The notes below the pieces were generated by a model. The model did not search any database. It was not told where the DNA came from and saw nothing but the letters and a program-made list of their open reading frames with translations. Shown here in pieces: positions 45,068-53,441 of a stretch of DNA of 64,000 bases; positions within the stretch are counted from its first letter, which is position 1, and every line of letters begins with the position of its first letter. Location of the stretch: the NCBI GenBank assembly GCA_900544345.1, contig UQUR01000004.1, positions 1-64,000 of the forward strand. Direction: 5' to 3'. This stretch comes from an uncultured Sutterella sp. (GTDB lineage Bacteria > Pseudomonadota > Gammaproteobacteria > Burkholderiales > Burkholderiaceae_F). Made by a program: the position numbers and the translations under genes.

Positions 45068-45967
45068 GTGAAAATAAACGCTTTAATAGACGTCTCTCCG
45101 GAACTCATTCCCGATACGACTCCTTCTGTTGAAGATGTCGTGGCTGTTGCTCGTTTAAAGGGCGAACCGCTACTGCATTTTCCGGATGATCTTTATATTC
45201 CTCCTGATGCGCTCAAGCTATTTTTAGAGTCTTTTGAAGGCCCCTTTGACTTACTGCTTTATCTTATTCGTAAGCAGCGCCTTGATCTCAATGAAATTTC
45301 TGTTGCAGCAGTGACCGATCAGTACATGCAGTATGTTGAACAGATTCGTCAGCAGAATATGGAATTGGCCAGTGACTATCTGGTAATGGCCGCCGACCTG
45401 ATGATGATTAAAAGCAGGCTTCTCTTACCGGTAGCTCCAGTTGATGATGAAGATCAGGAAGAAGATCCGACGGCTCGCATTCTCAGAGAGGTCGCTGAAT
45501 ATGAAAAAATACAAGTTGCCGCCCAGCTTCTGAGTGCGTTGCCGACGATGGGTGACGGTTTTTGGCGAGGCTTTGTAGCCATAGAGCAGGATGAAGAACC
45601 TGAGCCCGAGGTCTTGCCTCAGGAATTAGCCCGAGTATGGATGGCAGTAGTAAAAAATGCGGATTTAAAGCTTAGCCACACGGTGTCCAGACAGGAACTT
45701 TCTATTCACGAATTTATGTCTGCCATTATTAAACGGGTAGAAAAAGATCGGTTTGTGAGTTTTGATGAGTTGGTTCAGGGACAAAGCACGATGCAAGAGA
45801 AGGTTGTTAGTTTTTTGGCTATTTTGGAACTATCACGCGAAGGTTTGATTTCAATTACTCAGGCAGCACCTTATGCACCGATTTATTGTGCGAAGAAATT
45901 TTTACCGATTCTGTCTGAAAATCAGTCTCAAATGAATGATCAGGCTGAATCAGTCAATAAGTCATAA
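45068..45967 (+). CDS. scpA: Segregation and condensation protein A
   Basis: Kleisin subunit of the SMC-ScpAB condensin-like complex. The 299-residue protein has the family core FEGPFDLLLYLIRKQRLDLNEI (about 56-78), LASDYLVMAADLMMIKSRLLLP (about 97-118) and a C-terminal winged helix (VSFLAILELSREGLISITQ). The first 50 residues are an extra N-terminal extension. The start is GTG. scpB is not adjacent, and the flanking genes are unrelated. Confidence 0.9.
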   Translation: MKINALIDVSPELIPDTTPSVEDVVAVARLKGEPLLHFPDDLYIPPDALKLFLESFEGPFDLLLYLIRKQRLDLNEISVAAVTDQYMQYVEQIRQQNMELASDYLVMAADLMMIKSRLLLPVAPVDDEDQEEDPTARILREVAEYEKIQVAAQLLSALPTMGDGFWRGFVAIEQDEEPEPEVLPQELARVWMAVVKNADLKLSHTVSRQELSIHEFMSAIIKRVEKDRFVSFDELVQGQSTMQEKVVSFLAILELSREGLISITQAAPYAPIYCAKKFLPILSENQSQMNDQAESVNKS

Positions 45968-46058
45968 AAAAACGTATGTATTTGAAACAAGCTAACATTG
46001 ACTTAACAAAAAACGCTTAAACTATCGCCGTCTTGATTTTTAAAGGGAAAAAGACATT

Positions 46059-46772
46059 ATGGAATGGTTGACCGAGCTGATTACAACGATGCACTGGGGT
46101 GCCGTAGCTCAGATCATCATGATTGATATTTTGTTGGGTGGTGATAACGCTGTTGTCATTGCTCTGGCTTGCCGTAATTTGGATCCCCACCAGCGTCGTC
46201 AGGGTATTTTCTGGGGTGTGTTCGGCGCAATTGCTTTGCGTGTAGTGCTGATCACCTGTGCGGTATACCTCTTGGAGTTGCCGATGCTTAAAGTTGTAGC
46301 CGGTCTTCTTTTGATTTGGATCGGTGTAAAACTTTTGATTCCTCATGATGAGGAAGATAAGCACATTGAAGCAAGTACTAAAGTCTTGGCGGCCATTAAG
46401 ACTATTATTGTGGCTGACTTGGTGATGAGTATTGATAATGTGATCGGCATTGCTGGCGCCGCCCAAGCTGCTCACGAACACCATCAAACACTTTTAATTA
46501 TTTTCGGCTTAGTTGTGAGCGTGCCCTTTATTGTCTTCGGCAGCCAAATTATTTTGAAAGTTTTCGACCGTTTCCCGATCATTGTTACATTGGGTGGAGC
46601 GTTGCTCGGTTGGATTGGAGGCGGACTGATTGTCTCGGATATCTTCATGGTGGAGCATATACCGCAGACTAGCACCGTTCACTACGGAGCCTGTGTTATC
46701 GGTGCAATTTTGGTTGTGCTGATAGCAAAATGGCTTGTCAATCGGCAGAAGAATAAAATAGCTTCAAGCTAA
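46059..46772 (+). CDS. TerC-family membrane protein (YjbE type)
   Basis: A 237-residue inner-membrane protein with about seven membrane helices and the two conserved acidic TerC motifs, LLGGDNAVVIALACR (about 26-40) and VADLVMSIDNVIGIAGAA (about 124-141). Family members export manganese during metalation of secreted proteins or are linked to tellurite resistance; which applies here is unknown. The 91-bp upstream region is too short for a yybP-ykoY manganese riboswitch. A good terminator follows. Confidence 0.88.
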   Translation: MEWLTELITTMHWGAVAQIIMIDILLGGDNAVVIALACRNLDPHQRRQGIFWGVFGAIALRVVLITCAVYLLELPMLKVVAGLLLIWIGVKLLIPHDEEDKHIEASTKVLAAIKTIIVADLVMSIDNVIGIAGAAQAAHEHHQTLLIIFGLVVSVPFIVFGSQIILKVFDRFPIIVTLGGALLGWIGGGLIVSDIFMVEHIPQTSTVHYGACVIGAILVVLIAKWLVNRQKNKIASS

Positions 46773-46787
46773 AAATACTTTAGCAAT

Positions 46788-46822
46788 AAGGGCGATCGGA
46801 TTTGTTCCAATCGCCCTTTTTT
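46788..46822 (+). terminator. Terminator after the terC-like gene
   Basis: AAGGGCGAT/ATCGCCCTT stem (46788-46796 with 46810-46818) and a T-run. It lies between convergent genes. Confidence 0.8.
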
Positions 46823-46835
46823 CACTTGCGACTAA

Positions 46836-47897
46836 TTAGACAGAGAAACGGAACGGGTAGGCGGGACCCTCACAAGCATTTCCGTTTGTGACCCAAAGGA
46901 CTCGTTCGGTCAGATCGAACATGACAGCGTAAACTGTGCAAAAACGTGACATAGCCGGATCTCTGGGGTCGGGGTGACTGCAAAGACTATCGGGGAAGTT
47001 TGCATGGTCAGTCATCACATCAAACATATCCTTGAGACTGAAGGGACCATGATTCTGAGTTCTTACACGTGCACGGTTGTAACGTACAAAGGTATCGGCT
47101 AACTGGAATTTCAGCTTGTCCTGTCCGATAAACAACGGGCTTAAATAGTGGTTGGTGTGGCAAAGCGGCTTCCCTTCACTCATAGTTACTGCAAAGTTAT
47201 CGGGCGAATACTCCACGCTACTCACAATCCCGCATGCGCTTCCGATATTGAAATTGCCAGCTCCTGCTCGGGTGCATTTGGAAACGCATTCAATGGCATC
47301 GCTAATGAGTTTGGAGCTTAAAATTTTCCGATAAATAATGTGAAGCGGAACACCGATTTGTCCCTTCCCGACAGATAGTGCGTTAAGGGTGACGCCAATG
47401 CCGTCTTCGTTTAGCCCTTTACCGCCTACCATACCGGCTTCGGCTACCATTAAGAGTCTGGGTAGCGGAGTCTGATCAATTTCTACAACCACTGTGCAGG
47501 GCCTTGCCTCACCGAGCCAGTCCCACGTTTGTGTTAAAACCGTATGACCGTTAATAGTAGCTTCTGGCGGATAGCTAATGGCAGTGCATCCGTCAGGCAG
47601 AGCAAACATGATTTCACTGCGGCAATTTAAAGCCAAAATGTCCTCATAGGTCAGTCCAGCCCCCTGGGCAATGCCTCGCATTTCCTCAATAAGTTCTGGG
47701 AAATAATTTTTAATAGCCGGTTCAAACTGCTTTGCCAGTTCCTTGGCTTTTTCCCAATCCAAATGAGCATTGGCTTCAAACATACTAGAGTACAGATCAA
47801 TGCACTTGAGAATTCTTTCTTTGGCTTTTTGACCGTACTGCTCGCCACGATCGAAAGGCGTTCCGCTAACTCGAATAATTAAATGTTCAAATGACAT
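46836..47897 (-). CDS. C45-family autoproteolytic acyltransferase/amidohydrolase
   Basis: A 353-residue Ntn-hydrolase resembling the acyl-CoA:6-aminopenicillanic acid acyltransferase (peptidase C45) group. The N-terminal FDRGEQYGQKAKERI and GAGLTYEDILALNCRSE are family signatures. Gly103-Cys104 (PDGCTAISY) is the expected autocleavage site, leaving Cys104 as the N-terminal nucleophile, and TQTWDW follows as in homologues. No signal peptide is seen. It sits 12 bp after a sodium:solute symporter gene, so a plausible job is hydrolysis of an imported amide-linked compound. The substrate is unknown; bile-acid conjugates, N-acyl amino acids or beta-lactam-like amides are only possibilities. Confidence 0.85.
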   Translation of the reverse strand: MSFEHLIIRVSGTPFDRGEQYGQKAKERILKCIDLYSSMFEANAHLDWEKAKELAKQFEPAIKNYFPELIEEMRGIAQGAGLTYEDILALNCRSEIMFALPDGCTAISYPPEATINGHTVLTQTWDWLGEARPCTVVVEIDQTPLPRLLMVAEAGMVGGKGLNEDGIGVTLNALSVGKGQIGVPLHIIYRKILSSKLISDAIECVSKCTRAGAGNFNIGSACGIVSSVEYSPDNFAVTMSEGKPLCHTNHYLSPLFIGQDKLKFQLADTFVRYNRARVRTQNHGPFSLKDMFDVMTDHANFPDSLCSHPDPRDPAMSRFCTVYAVMFDLTERVLWVTNGNACEGPAYPFRFSV

Positions 47898-47908
47898 GAT
47901 ATTGTTCC

Positions 47909-49423
47909 TTATTCAACGATCTTTCTCGGGTAGTCTTTGCCAAACCAAGTCATAATGACGCCTTTGGGAGGTTTAGGAGTCAACAGGGAAACACCAACCA
48001 AAAGCACCACACTGACGATCATGGAAATACCCACCGGATGCATACCTAAAGTGATGTCAAAGGGCAAAAGCTTCATCTCTGCCACAATGTACGTTACGTA
48101 GGCGCCTGCAATACCCATAGCCGCACCCCACTCGTTGCAACGCTTCCAGTAGCAGCCTAGTAAGAGCGTAAAGAAGAATGCTGCCGCCATACCGCCCATA
48201 CTAAAGGTGATAATCAATTGCAGCATATCGGGCGGGTTTAAAGCTAAAGCAAAAACAATGACGGAAATGATCACAGTGGTGCTGATCGTCATTTTCTTTT
48301 GCTCTTCGTTCGTTGCCTTGGGTTTTAAGAAAAAGCGCCAGAGATTGAGAACAATGGTTGACGAAATCACAATAATGATGGCGCTGACCGTTGACTGTAC
48401 AGCAGAGGCGACACCGGCCAAAGTAATACCGGCAAGCCACGTCGGTACGACTTGCATTGTAAGAATCGGGATAGCGTGGTCGACAGTTTCTAAATTGGTA
48501 TATAAGCCTTTGGCTGCCAGCGAGCAGTAAAGACCGAGACCTACTGTCCAAACCGTGACAATCACGATGCCTAAAATTGCAGCGCGCTTCATCGCAATGG
48601 TGTTTTTATAGGTGAGCGCCCCCATGGCTAAGTGCGGCAAGCTGATAGCGGCAAAGCCGTAAATAATCCATTGAGAGAATTCATAGGCAACAGACCAGCG
48701 GAAAGGATTGAAATAATCGGGTTCCCGGGCATGTATGGCAGAAGTGAGAACCTGCCAGCCGCCGTGAGCAGTAACTTCAATGTGAGAGCCTACAATAAGG
48801 CATAGGACGGCCAGCGTCATCGTAATGCCTTGCACAATGATCGCAAGGGCCACTCCCTTAATACCGCTTACCGTCGTCACAATCAGTACAGTTGCGGCAA
48901 AAAAGACTAATCCTACCCAGTAAGGCAATCCGGTCATAGCTTCGAAAACTCGAGCCCCGCCTACTGTTTGACCGACTACGTAGCTAAGCATAAAAACTAC
49001 AATCGATAAGCCACCTAAAAGCACTACGGCTTTATTGTTGTGAAAGCGGTGAGCAATCAAATCTAGGTAAGACTGAGCGTCAATACGACGGGCAACAATA
49101 CCGATCTTTTTACCAATTTCACCCAAGACCACGAAGGTAACAAAAAGCTGGCAGCCGTTAATCATGAGCCAAGGGCCTCCCACCCGGTAACTCATGCCGG
49201 GGGAGCCGACAAAAGTGCCGGCACCGCAAAGGCCAGCGGCAATCATGAAAGCAACGGCAAGCATACCCATGCCGCGGCCTCCTGTATAGAAGTCGTCAAC
49301 ATAGGAATTGACAGAGGATTTTTGACGCCTAGCATAAACAGCAACAGCAACAACAGCGAGCGTATAGAGAACAAACGTAACAATAATGGCCACGCGTTGG
49401 AATGTTGTGATGGTCAGTTCCAT
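47909..49423 (-). CDS. Sodium:solute symporter, PanF-like
   Basis: A 504-residue SSS-family transporter with about 13 membrane helices; GTFVGSPGMSYRVGGPW and the loop KKIGIVARRIDAQSYLDLIAHRF resemble the pantothenate/sodium symporter PanF. I use the ATG at 49423, directly after GGAGG; an ATG at 49435 shares bases with the stop of the preceding DUF997 gene (TAATG). The pairing with a DUF997 protein parallels yhdT-panF of E. coli, but the downstream C45 hydrolase makes pantothenate an uncertain substrate. Confidence 0.88.
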   Translation of the reverse strand: MELTITTFQRVAIIVTFVLYTLAVVAVAVYARRQKSSVNSYVDDFYTGGRGMGMLAVAFMIAAGLCGAGTFVGSPGMSYRVGGPWLMINGCQLFVTFVVLGEIGKKIGIVARRIDAQSYLDLIAHRFHNNKAVVLLGGLSIVVFMLSYVVGQTVGGARVFEAMTGLPYWVGLVFFAATVLIVTTVSGIKGVALAIIVQGITMTLAVLCLIVGSHIEVTAHGGWQVLTSAIHAREPDYFNPFRWSVAYEFSQWIIYGFAAISLPHLAMGALTYKNTIAMKRAAILGIVIVTVWTVGLGLYCSLAAKGLYTNLETVDHAIPILTMQVVPTWLAGITLAGVASAVQSTVSAIIIVISSTIVLNLWRFFLKPKATNEEQKKMTISTTVIISVIVFALALNPPDMLQLIITFSMGGMAAAFFFTLLLGCYWKRCNEWGAAMGIAGAYVTYIVAEMKLLPFDITLGMHPVGISMIVSVVLLVGVSLLTPKPPKGVIMTWFGKDYPRKIVE

Positions 49424-49434
49424 ATGACCTCCCA

Positions 49435-49755
49435 TTAATTCTTGTCAGAGTCTTCGTCTTCAAGATTCTCGGCTTTGAAAACGAAATGTGTGATGAACGC
49501 CATACAAACACCGCCGATGACGGCAACGATAGCCATGACACTCAGGTAACGTGGCAGACCGAATAGATACTGCATCTCTTGCATATCTTGGGCTGCGTAG
49601 TAATAAACCACAGATAACACCACTATGACGTAAATCAGGTAGGCAAAGAAAGTGACGAGCATCTCTTTTTTTGCACTAACTAATCTCGGATCATCTTCGA
49701 TTTCATCAAATGAGTAATCTCGGGAGTCATATTCTTGTCGAGACATTTCTTTCAT
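49435..49755 (-). CDS. Small DUF997 (YhdT-like) membrane protein
   Basis: A 106-residue protein with a charged N-terminus rich in Asp, Glu and Arg (about 1-33), two membrane helices (about 38-58 and 72-92) and an acidic C-terminal tail (ENLEDEDSDKN). Size, topology and position before an SSS symporter fit YhdT, a DUF997 protein presumed to accompany PanF. The ATG at 49755 has GAGG upstream; an upstream TTG at 49776 is less likely. First gene of the symporter operon; function not established. Confidence 0.75.
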   Translation of the reverse strand: MKEMSRQEYDSRDYSFDEIEDDPRLVSAKKEMLVTFFAYLIYVIVVLSVVYYYAAQDMQEMQYLFGLPRYLSVMAIVAVIGGVCMAFITHFVFKAENLEDEDSDKN

Positions 49756-49802
49756 AAAGAGACCTCTTTTGAACAAAAAAAGAAAGAGGAAAGAGCTAAT
49801 AG

Positions 49803-49814
49803 AGGGTTAACCCT
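49803..49814. promoter_or_regulatory. Palindrome at the start of the symporter operon (candidate operator)
   Basis: Perfect 12-bp palindrome AGGGTTAACCCT lying just downstream of the -10 box, over the expected transcription start. The position would allow a repressor to block initiation. No regulator gene is adjacent. Confidence 0.5.
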
Positions 49815-49820
49815 GATTTG

Positions 49821-49849
49821 AATGTAGGAGACAAAACAAGATCGGTCAA
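49821..49849 (-). promoter_or_regulatory. Sigma70 promoter of the DUF997-symporter-C45 operon
   Basis: On the minus strand TTGACC (49849-49844) and TACATT (49826-49821) with a 17-bp spacer, about 70 bp before the first start codon. Confidence 0.65.
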
Positions 49850-49920
49850 TCATTATTCGCAAAGAGAATAAAAAATATTGATATAAAGCAAATAAATAAT
49901 TGAGTGGTTATGAAAGAGAT

Positions 49921-49948
49921 AAAAAAAGAGCTCCGATTACGGAGCTCT
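49921..49948 (-). terminator. Terminator of fadD
   Basis: AGAGCTCCG/CGGAGCTCT stem, 4-base loop, seven T on the minus strand, 12 bp after the fadD stop. Confidence 0.88.
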
Positions 49949-49959
49949 CAAAAAATGCA

Positions 49960-51642
49960 TTAGACGATATCTTTTAACTCTCGTCTCAAAATTTTACCGA
50001 CAGCGGTCTTCGGCAGTGAGTCAACAAAGATAATTTGTCGCGGAATCTTGTAGCCCGTTAATTGTGTACGACAGTATTTCACAACATCTTCTTTGGTGAT
50101 AGAGGGGTCTTTTAATACGATAACAGCTTTAACAGTTTCACCAGATCTTTCGTGAGGCACACCAACCACGCCGCATTCGAGTACGCCTGGCATGGAGGCA
50201 ATGACACTTTCCACTTCGTTGGGATAGACGTTAAAGCCCGAGACCAAAATCATGTCCTTTTTGCGGTCAGTGATTGTGATCTTTCCATCAGCGGCCATAT
50301 AGCCTACATCACCGGTTCTCAGCCAGCCGTCACGGAAGACTCCCGCAGTTTCTTCGGGGCGGTTCCAGTAACCGACCATCACTTGAGGTCCCTTTACGCA
50401 AATTTCCCCCGTGTGAGACTCTATGTCTTCAGGGGTATTGCACAATCCCAAATCCTTAAAGCCGTCTCCGCGAATGCTTACCTCGGTATTGGGTAGAGGA
50501 TAGCCGACAGAACCGTCCCAGGGAGCATCCGGTAAGTTACCACAAACTCCAGGGGAAGCTTCCGTTAAGCCGTAGGCTTCAAGAATGCCGATACCGGTTG
50601 TTTTCTTCCAACGTTCGGCGACTACTTTTTGGATTTGAGTGCCGCCAGCGACAGCCATTTTTAATTTGGAGAAATCAACACTGGCAAATTCTGGGTTATT
50701 CAAAAGCGCGTTATAAAGGGTGTTAACACCGGTGTAGACAGAAAACTTCCAGTGTTTGCATTCTTTGACAAGACCTTTGATGTCTCGGGGATTCGTTATA
50801 AGAACACTGCGGGCTGTCCAATTTAGGAAGGCAAGCGTCGCCGTAAAGGCAAAGATGTGGTAAAGCGGCAATGCACACATCGCCACTTCCTCGCATTCTT
50901 TAAAGGAGACACTGATCCAGTGACCCGTTTGTTCCACGTTGGATAACACATTGCGGTGAGTCAACATGGCGCCTTTGGAGACTCCGGTTGTTCCACCCGT
51001 GTACTGCAAGAGTGCAACGTCTTGGTTAGAAAGTTCAATCGGACTAAAGCCTTTCTGATGGCCGATAGCAAGTGCTTGTCTAAAATCAACAGCACCAGGC
51101 AAGTGCCACTCGGGTACCATCTTTTTAACGTACTTAACAGCTGTGTTGACTAAGGTACGTTTCACAAATGGGAAGAGATCGCCCACTTGGGTGGTGATAA
51201 TATGCTTGACAGCGGTGCGAGTGAGCACTCTTTCAAGTGTTTTGGCGAAATTTTCAATAATAATGATCGCCTTGGCGCCAGAATCTTTTAGCTGATGCTC
51301 GAGTTCGCGTGCTGTGTAAAGAGGATTCACATTTACTACAACAAATCCGGCTCTCAAGATAGCAAAAAGCGAAACCGGATATTGCAAGAGGTTTGGCATC
51401 ATAACTGCTACACGGTCTCCCTTTTGCATATCAGGAAGCGACTGCAAATAACCCGCCAGGTCAAAGGAAAGTGCCTGAGCTTCTTTAGTTGTGAGCGTTA
51501 CTCCCATATTGGTAAAAGCAGGAGCATCAGGGTGCTTTTCGGCAATACCATCTAAAAGGGCAGGAATATTAGCGACTCTATCGGGGTTGATTTGTGCAGG
51601 AACACCTTTCGGATATTTGGCAATCCAAGGGAATTCATTCAT
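49960..51642 (-). CDS. fadD: Long-chain-fatty-acid-CoA ligase
   Basis: Activates fatty acids to acyl-CoA at the inner membrane. The 560-residue ANL-family enzyme has the P-loop YTGGTTGVSKGAMLTHRN, the adenylate-binding AYGLTEASPGVC, the hinge GWLRTGDVGYMAADGKITITDRKKDMILVSG and the catalytic lysine region PKTAVGKILRREL. Length matches E. coli FadD (561). It is a single-gene unit, with no other beta-oxidation gene in the window. Confidence 0.93.
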   Translation of the reverse strand: MNEFPWIAKYPKGVPAQINPDRVANIPALLDGIAEKHPDAPAFTNMGVTLTTKEAQALSFDLAGYLQSLPDMQKGDRVAVMMPNLLQYPVSLFAILRAGFVVVNVNPLYTARELEHQLKDSGAKAIIIIENFAKTLERVLTRTAVKHIITTQVGDLFPFVKRTLVNTAVKYVKKMVPEWHLPGAVDFRQALAIGHQKGFSPIELSNQDVALLQYTGGTTGVSKGAMLTHRNVLSNVEQTGHWISVSFKECEEVAMCALPLYHIFAFTATLAFLNWTARSVLITNPRDIKGLVKECKHWKFSVYTGVNTLYNALLNNPEFASVDFSKLKMAVAGGTQIQKVVAERWKKTTGIGILEAYGLTEASPGVCGNLPDAPWDGSVGYPLPNTEVSIRGDGFKDLGLCNTPEDIESHTGEICVKGPQVMVGYWNRPEETAGVFRDGWLRTGDVGYMAADGKITITDRKKDMILVSGFNVYPNEVESVIASMPGVLECGVVGVPHERSGETVKAVIVLKDPSITKEDVVKYCRTQLTGYKIPRQIIFVDSLPKTAVGKILRRELKDIV

Positions 51643-51692
51643 CTTTTATATGTCCAGAATTGAATAATCAGAAACTAATATTGTAAACAAAG

Positions 51693-51719
51693 AAAATCGC
51701 CCACAGTAGGGGCGATTTT
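51693..51719 (-). terminator. Terminator of hemG
   Basis: Perfect 10-bp stem AAAATCGCCC/GGGCGATTTT with a 7-base loop, 25 bp after the hemG stop. TACAAT just beyond it may be the fadD -10 box. Confidence 0.75.
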
Positions 51720-51743
51720 TACCAATTTTGCCGTTTAGGACAA

Positions 51744-52280
51744 TTATGCAAGCGTCAGACAGTGGCGTGCATAACTCTTAACGTCTTCCCAATCGGTGTA
51801 ATCAATCACTGCGTCCATGGAAGTCGGTCCCTTGGTCATCTTCATAATGAGCTGAATCATCTTGGCATCAAGCCAGCCCCAGTTTGGATAGTCGACCTTG
51901 CCGGCAATGCACTTCACATCACGCGGCTTCCAGGGAGAGTTCTGCAGGAACTTTTGCATGTAACGGTTGCCTTCCGGCGTTGCCTTAATCGGCGTACGGG
52001 CCACCACGGAAACGTTAAAGAAGCTGTGGGGCTTGGCATTTAATTGATCTTTATGCTTAGCGAGGAAGCTGTAGAAAATCTTGGGGTAGGTGCCGTACAG
52101 TACAGGGCAGCCCACGATAAAAAGATCGTACTTGTCCCATTGCACACCTTCACGGTCAGCTTCCATGACGCTCATCATGTCGGCTTGATTGCCTTCGGCA
52201 ATCACGGTTTCCCAAATGCGACGAGCCACACGGGCCGTATGACCGCTTCGGCTGTAATAGAGCACGAGCACAGATTTCAT
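51744..52280 (-). CDS. hemG: Menaquinone-dependent protoporphyrinogen IX oxidase (flavodoxin type)
   Basis: Oxidises protoporphyrinogen IX to protoporphyrin IX, passing electrons to menaquinone or ubiquinone and so permitting heme synthesis without oxygen. The 178-residue protein has the FMN-binding LYYSRSGHTARVARRI and the HemG-specific long loop and tail KFLQNSPWKPRD, LDAKMIQLIMKMTKG and YTDWEDVKSYAR, which align well with E. coli HemG and separate it from ordinary flavodoxins. Most betaproteobacteria use other enzymes (HemJ/HemY) for this step, so its presence fits an anaerobic menaquinone-using lineage. Confidence 0.88.
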   Translation of the reverse strand: MKSVLVLYYSRSGHTARVARRIWETVIAEGNQADMMSVMEADREGVQWDKYDLFIVGCPVLYGTYPKIFYSFLAKHKDQLNAKPHSFFNVSVVARTPIKATPEGNRYMQKFLQNSPWKPRDVKCIAGKVDYPNWGWLDAKMIQLIMKMTKGPTSMDAVIDYTDWEDVKSYARHCLTLA

Positions 52281-52464
52281 TTTTTTCTCCTCATTCTCCC
52301 AATCCGGTTACATAGTCTGACGGCGGGAAAATACAAATGTAAAGCCAGTATGGATGGGGCGGCAACGCATTCAGACGATTGTCGCATCTTCCAAATTTAT
52401 CCGTAATAACCCTAAGTTCTTTCGGGCACTTTTGGCATTTTAGTGCAGAAATATTGCTTCAAGC

Positions 52465-53136
52465 TTAAAGCTGGTGTTTTGATTCAAGCGTTTGAAGCCA
52501 GATGAGAATTTCTTGCGGCTGTTGAGCAATGCAATCTGTGTGCCATTGCCCGATTGGAAAATCTTTCCGCAGATAGCCCCAAGCGGCTGCGGCAAAAGGC
52601 ATCCCCAAAGCAGCTGCGGCTTTGGAGTCTCGAATATCGTCACCCACGTAGGGCGTTTCGACGGCTTTAGCTCCATTTTGCTTTAGGGCAACGAGTATAT
52701 TGTCTGGATTGGGTTTGAGTTTTCCGGTTTCATCTCCGCTTACTATGACCGCCGCTCGCTTAGTTAAACCGAGTTTTTCAACGATGGGAAGGGTAAAGCA
52801 GCTGAACTTATTAGTGACGATTCCCCATTGCCAGCCTCGTGCCTCGATTTCATTCAATAGTTCCATTACACCATTAAAGCAGATGACTTTTTCGGCACAA
52901 TGACTTTGGTAGTCAGTTAAAAACCGCTCTTTCAATTCCAGGAAGGCTGAATCTTCCGGAGTGAGATTGAATCCGACTTTTAAAAGTCCTTTAGCACCTG
53001 AGCCTGCATATGGTCTTAATAGGTCGTAGGGAAGGGGATCAAGGTGTTCCTCTTGGCGGATGCGATTGAGGGAAGAACACAAATCAGGAGCACTATCAAC
53101 TAGTGTGCCATCCAAGTCAAAAAGAATTAAAGCCAT
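52465..53136 (-). CDS. mupP: HAD phosphatase, probable MurNAc-6-phosphate phosphatase (MupP; Gph-like)
   Basis: A 223-residue HAD hydrolase with motif I FDLDGTLVDS (nucleophile Asp7, acid Asp9), motif II VTNK, and motifs III/IV KLKPNPDN and GDDIRDSKAAAALG. Databases would often label it phosphoglycolate phosphatase, but the cap region and the stretch GWQWGIVTNKF resemble Pseudomonas MupP. The genome also has amgK-murU, and the position next to ompA and gyrA is where mupP occurs in other betaproteobacteria. ubiG, usually adjacent there, is absent. The substrate is inferred, not shown. Confidence 0.75.
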   Translation of the reverse strand: MALILFDLDGTLVDSAPDLCSSLNRIRQEEHLDPLPYDLLRPYAGSGAKGLLKVGFNLTPEDSAFLELKERFLTDYQSHCAEKVICFNGVMELLNEIEARGWQWGIVTNKFSCFTLPIVEKLGLTKRAAVIVSGDETGKLKPNPDNILVALKQNGAKAVETPYVGDDIRDSKAAAALGMPFAAAAWGYLRKDFPIGQWHTDCIAQQPQEILIWLQTLESKHQL

Positions 53137-53441
53137 GAGTATTCCTAATGCAGGAAACTAACTAAACTAAGCGTGTAACTTTTCAGATTGAAATGAGAAT
53201 CGAATCGCTAAATGTTGCGCGCTATGGTGCTTTTTATCACAGACAAAGATTTTTCGCACGTAGCTTTTAATTCTAAAAAGGTACGTAATTTGGCTAGTTT
53301 GGTTGTCTATAGAGGCAGTGCGGTGGCCAAGGATATTGGCGTAATAAGTTGGGAGATCTTATCTAGGTAAACAGAACTCAAGAAAAAGGCGCTTCAAAAT
53401 GAAGCGCCTTCAAATTTAAATCAATGAGACAGTCTCATTAA
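53137..53441. other. 305-bp gap between mupP and ompA
   Basis: Holds the ompA terminator and one small plus-strand frame at 53212-53370 (52 codons, beginning MLRAMVLFITDKDF) without a convincing ribosome-binding site. This is the place where ubiG stands in related genomes. I recognise no remnant of it. Confidence 0.4.
53383..53410 (-). terminator. Terminator of ompA
   Basis: AAGGCGCTTC/GAAGCGCCTT stem with a 5-base loop and a T-run on the minus strand. Confidence 0.88.

Noticed and set aside
45968..46058. Manganese (yybP-ykoY) riboswitch before the terC-like gene
   Set aside because: The gap is only 91 bp and AT-rich, without the GC-rich paired elements of this riboswitch.
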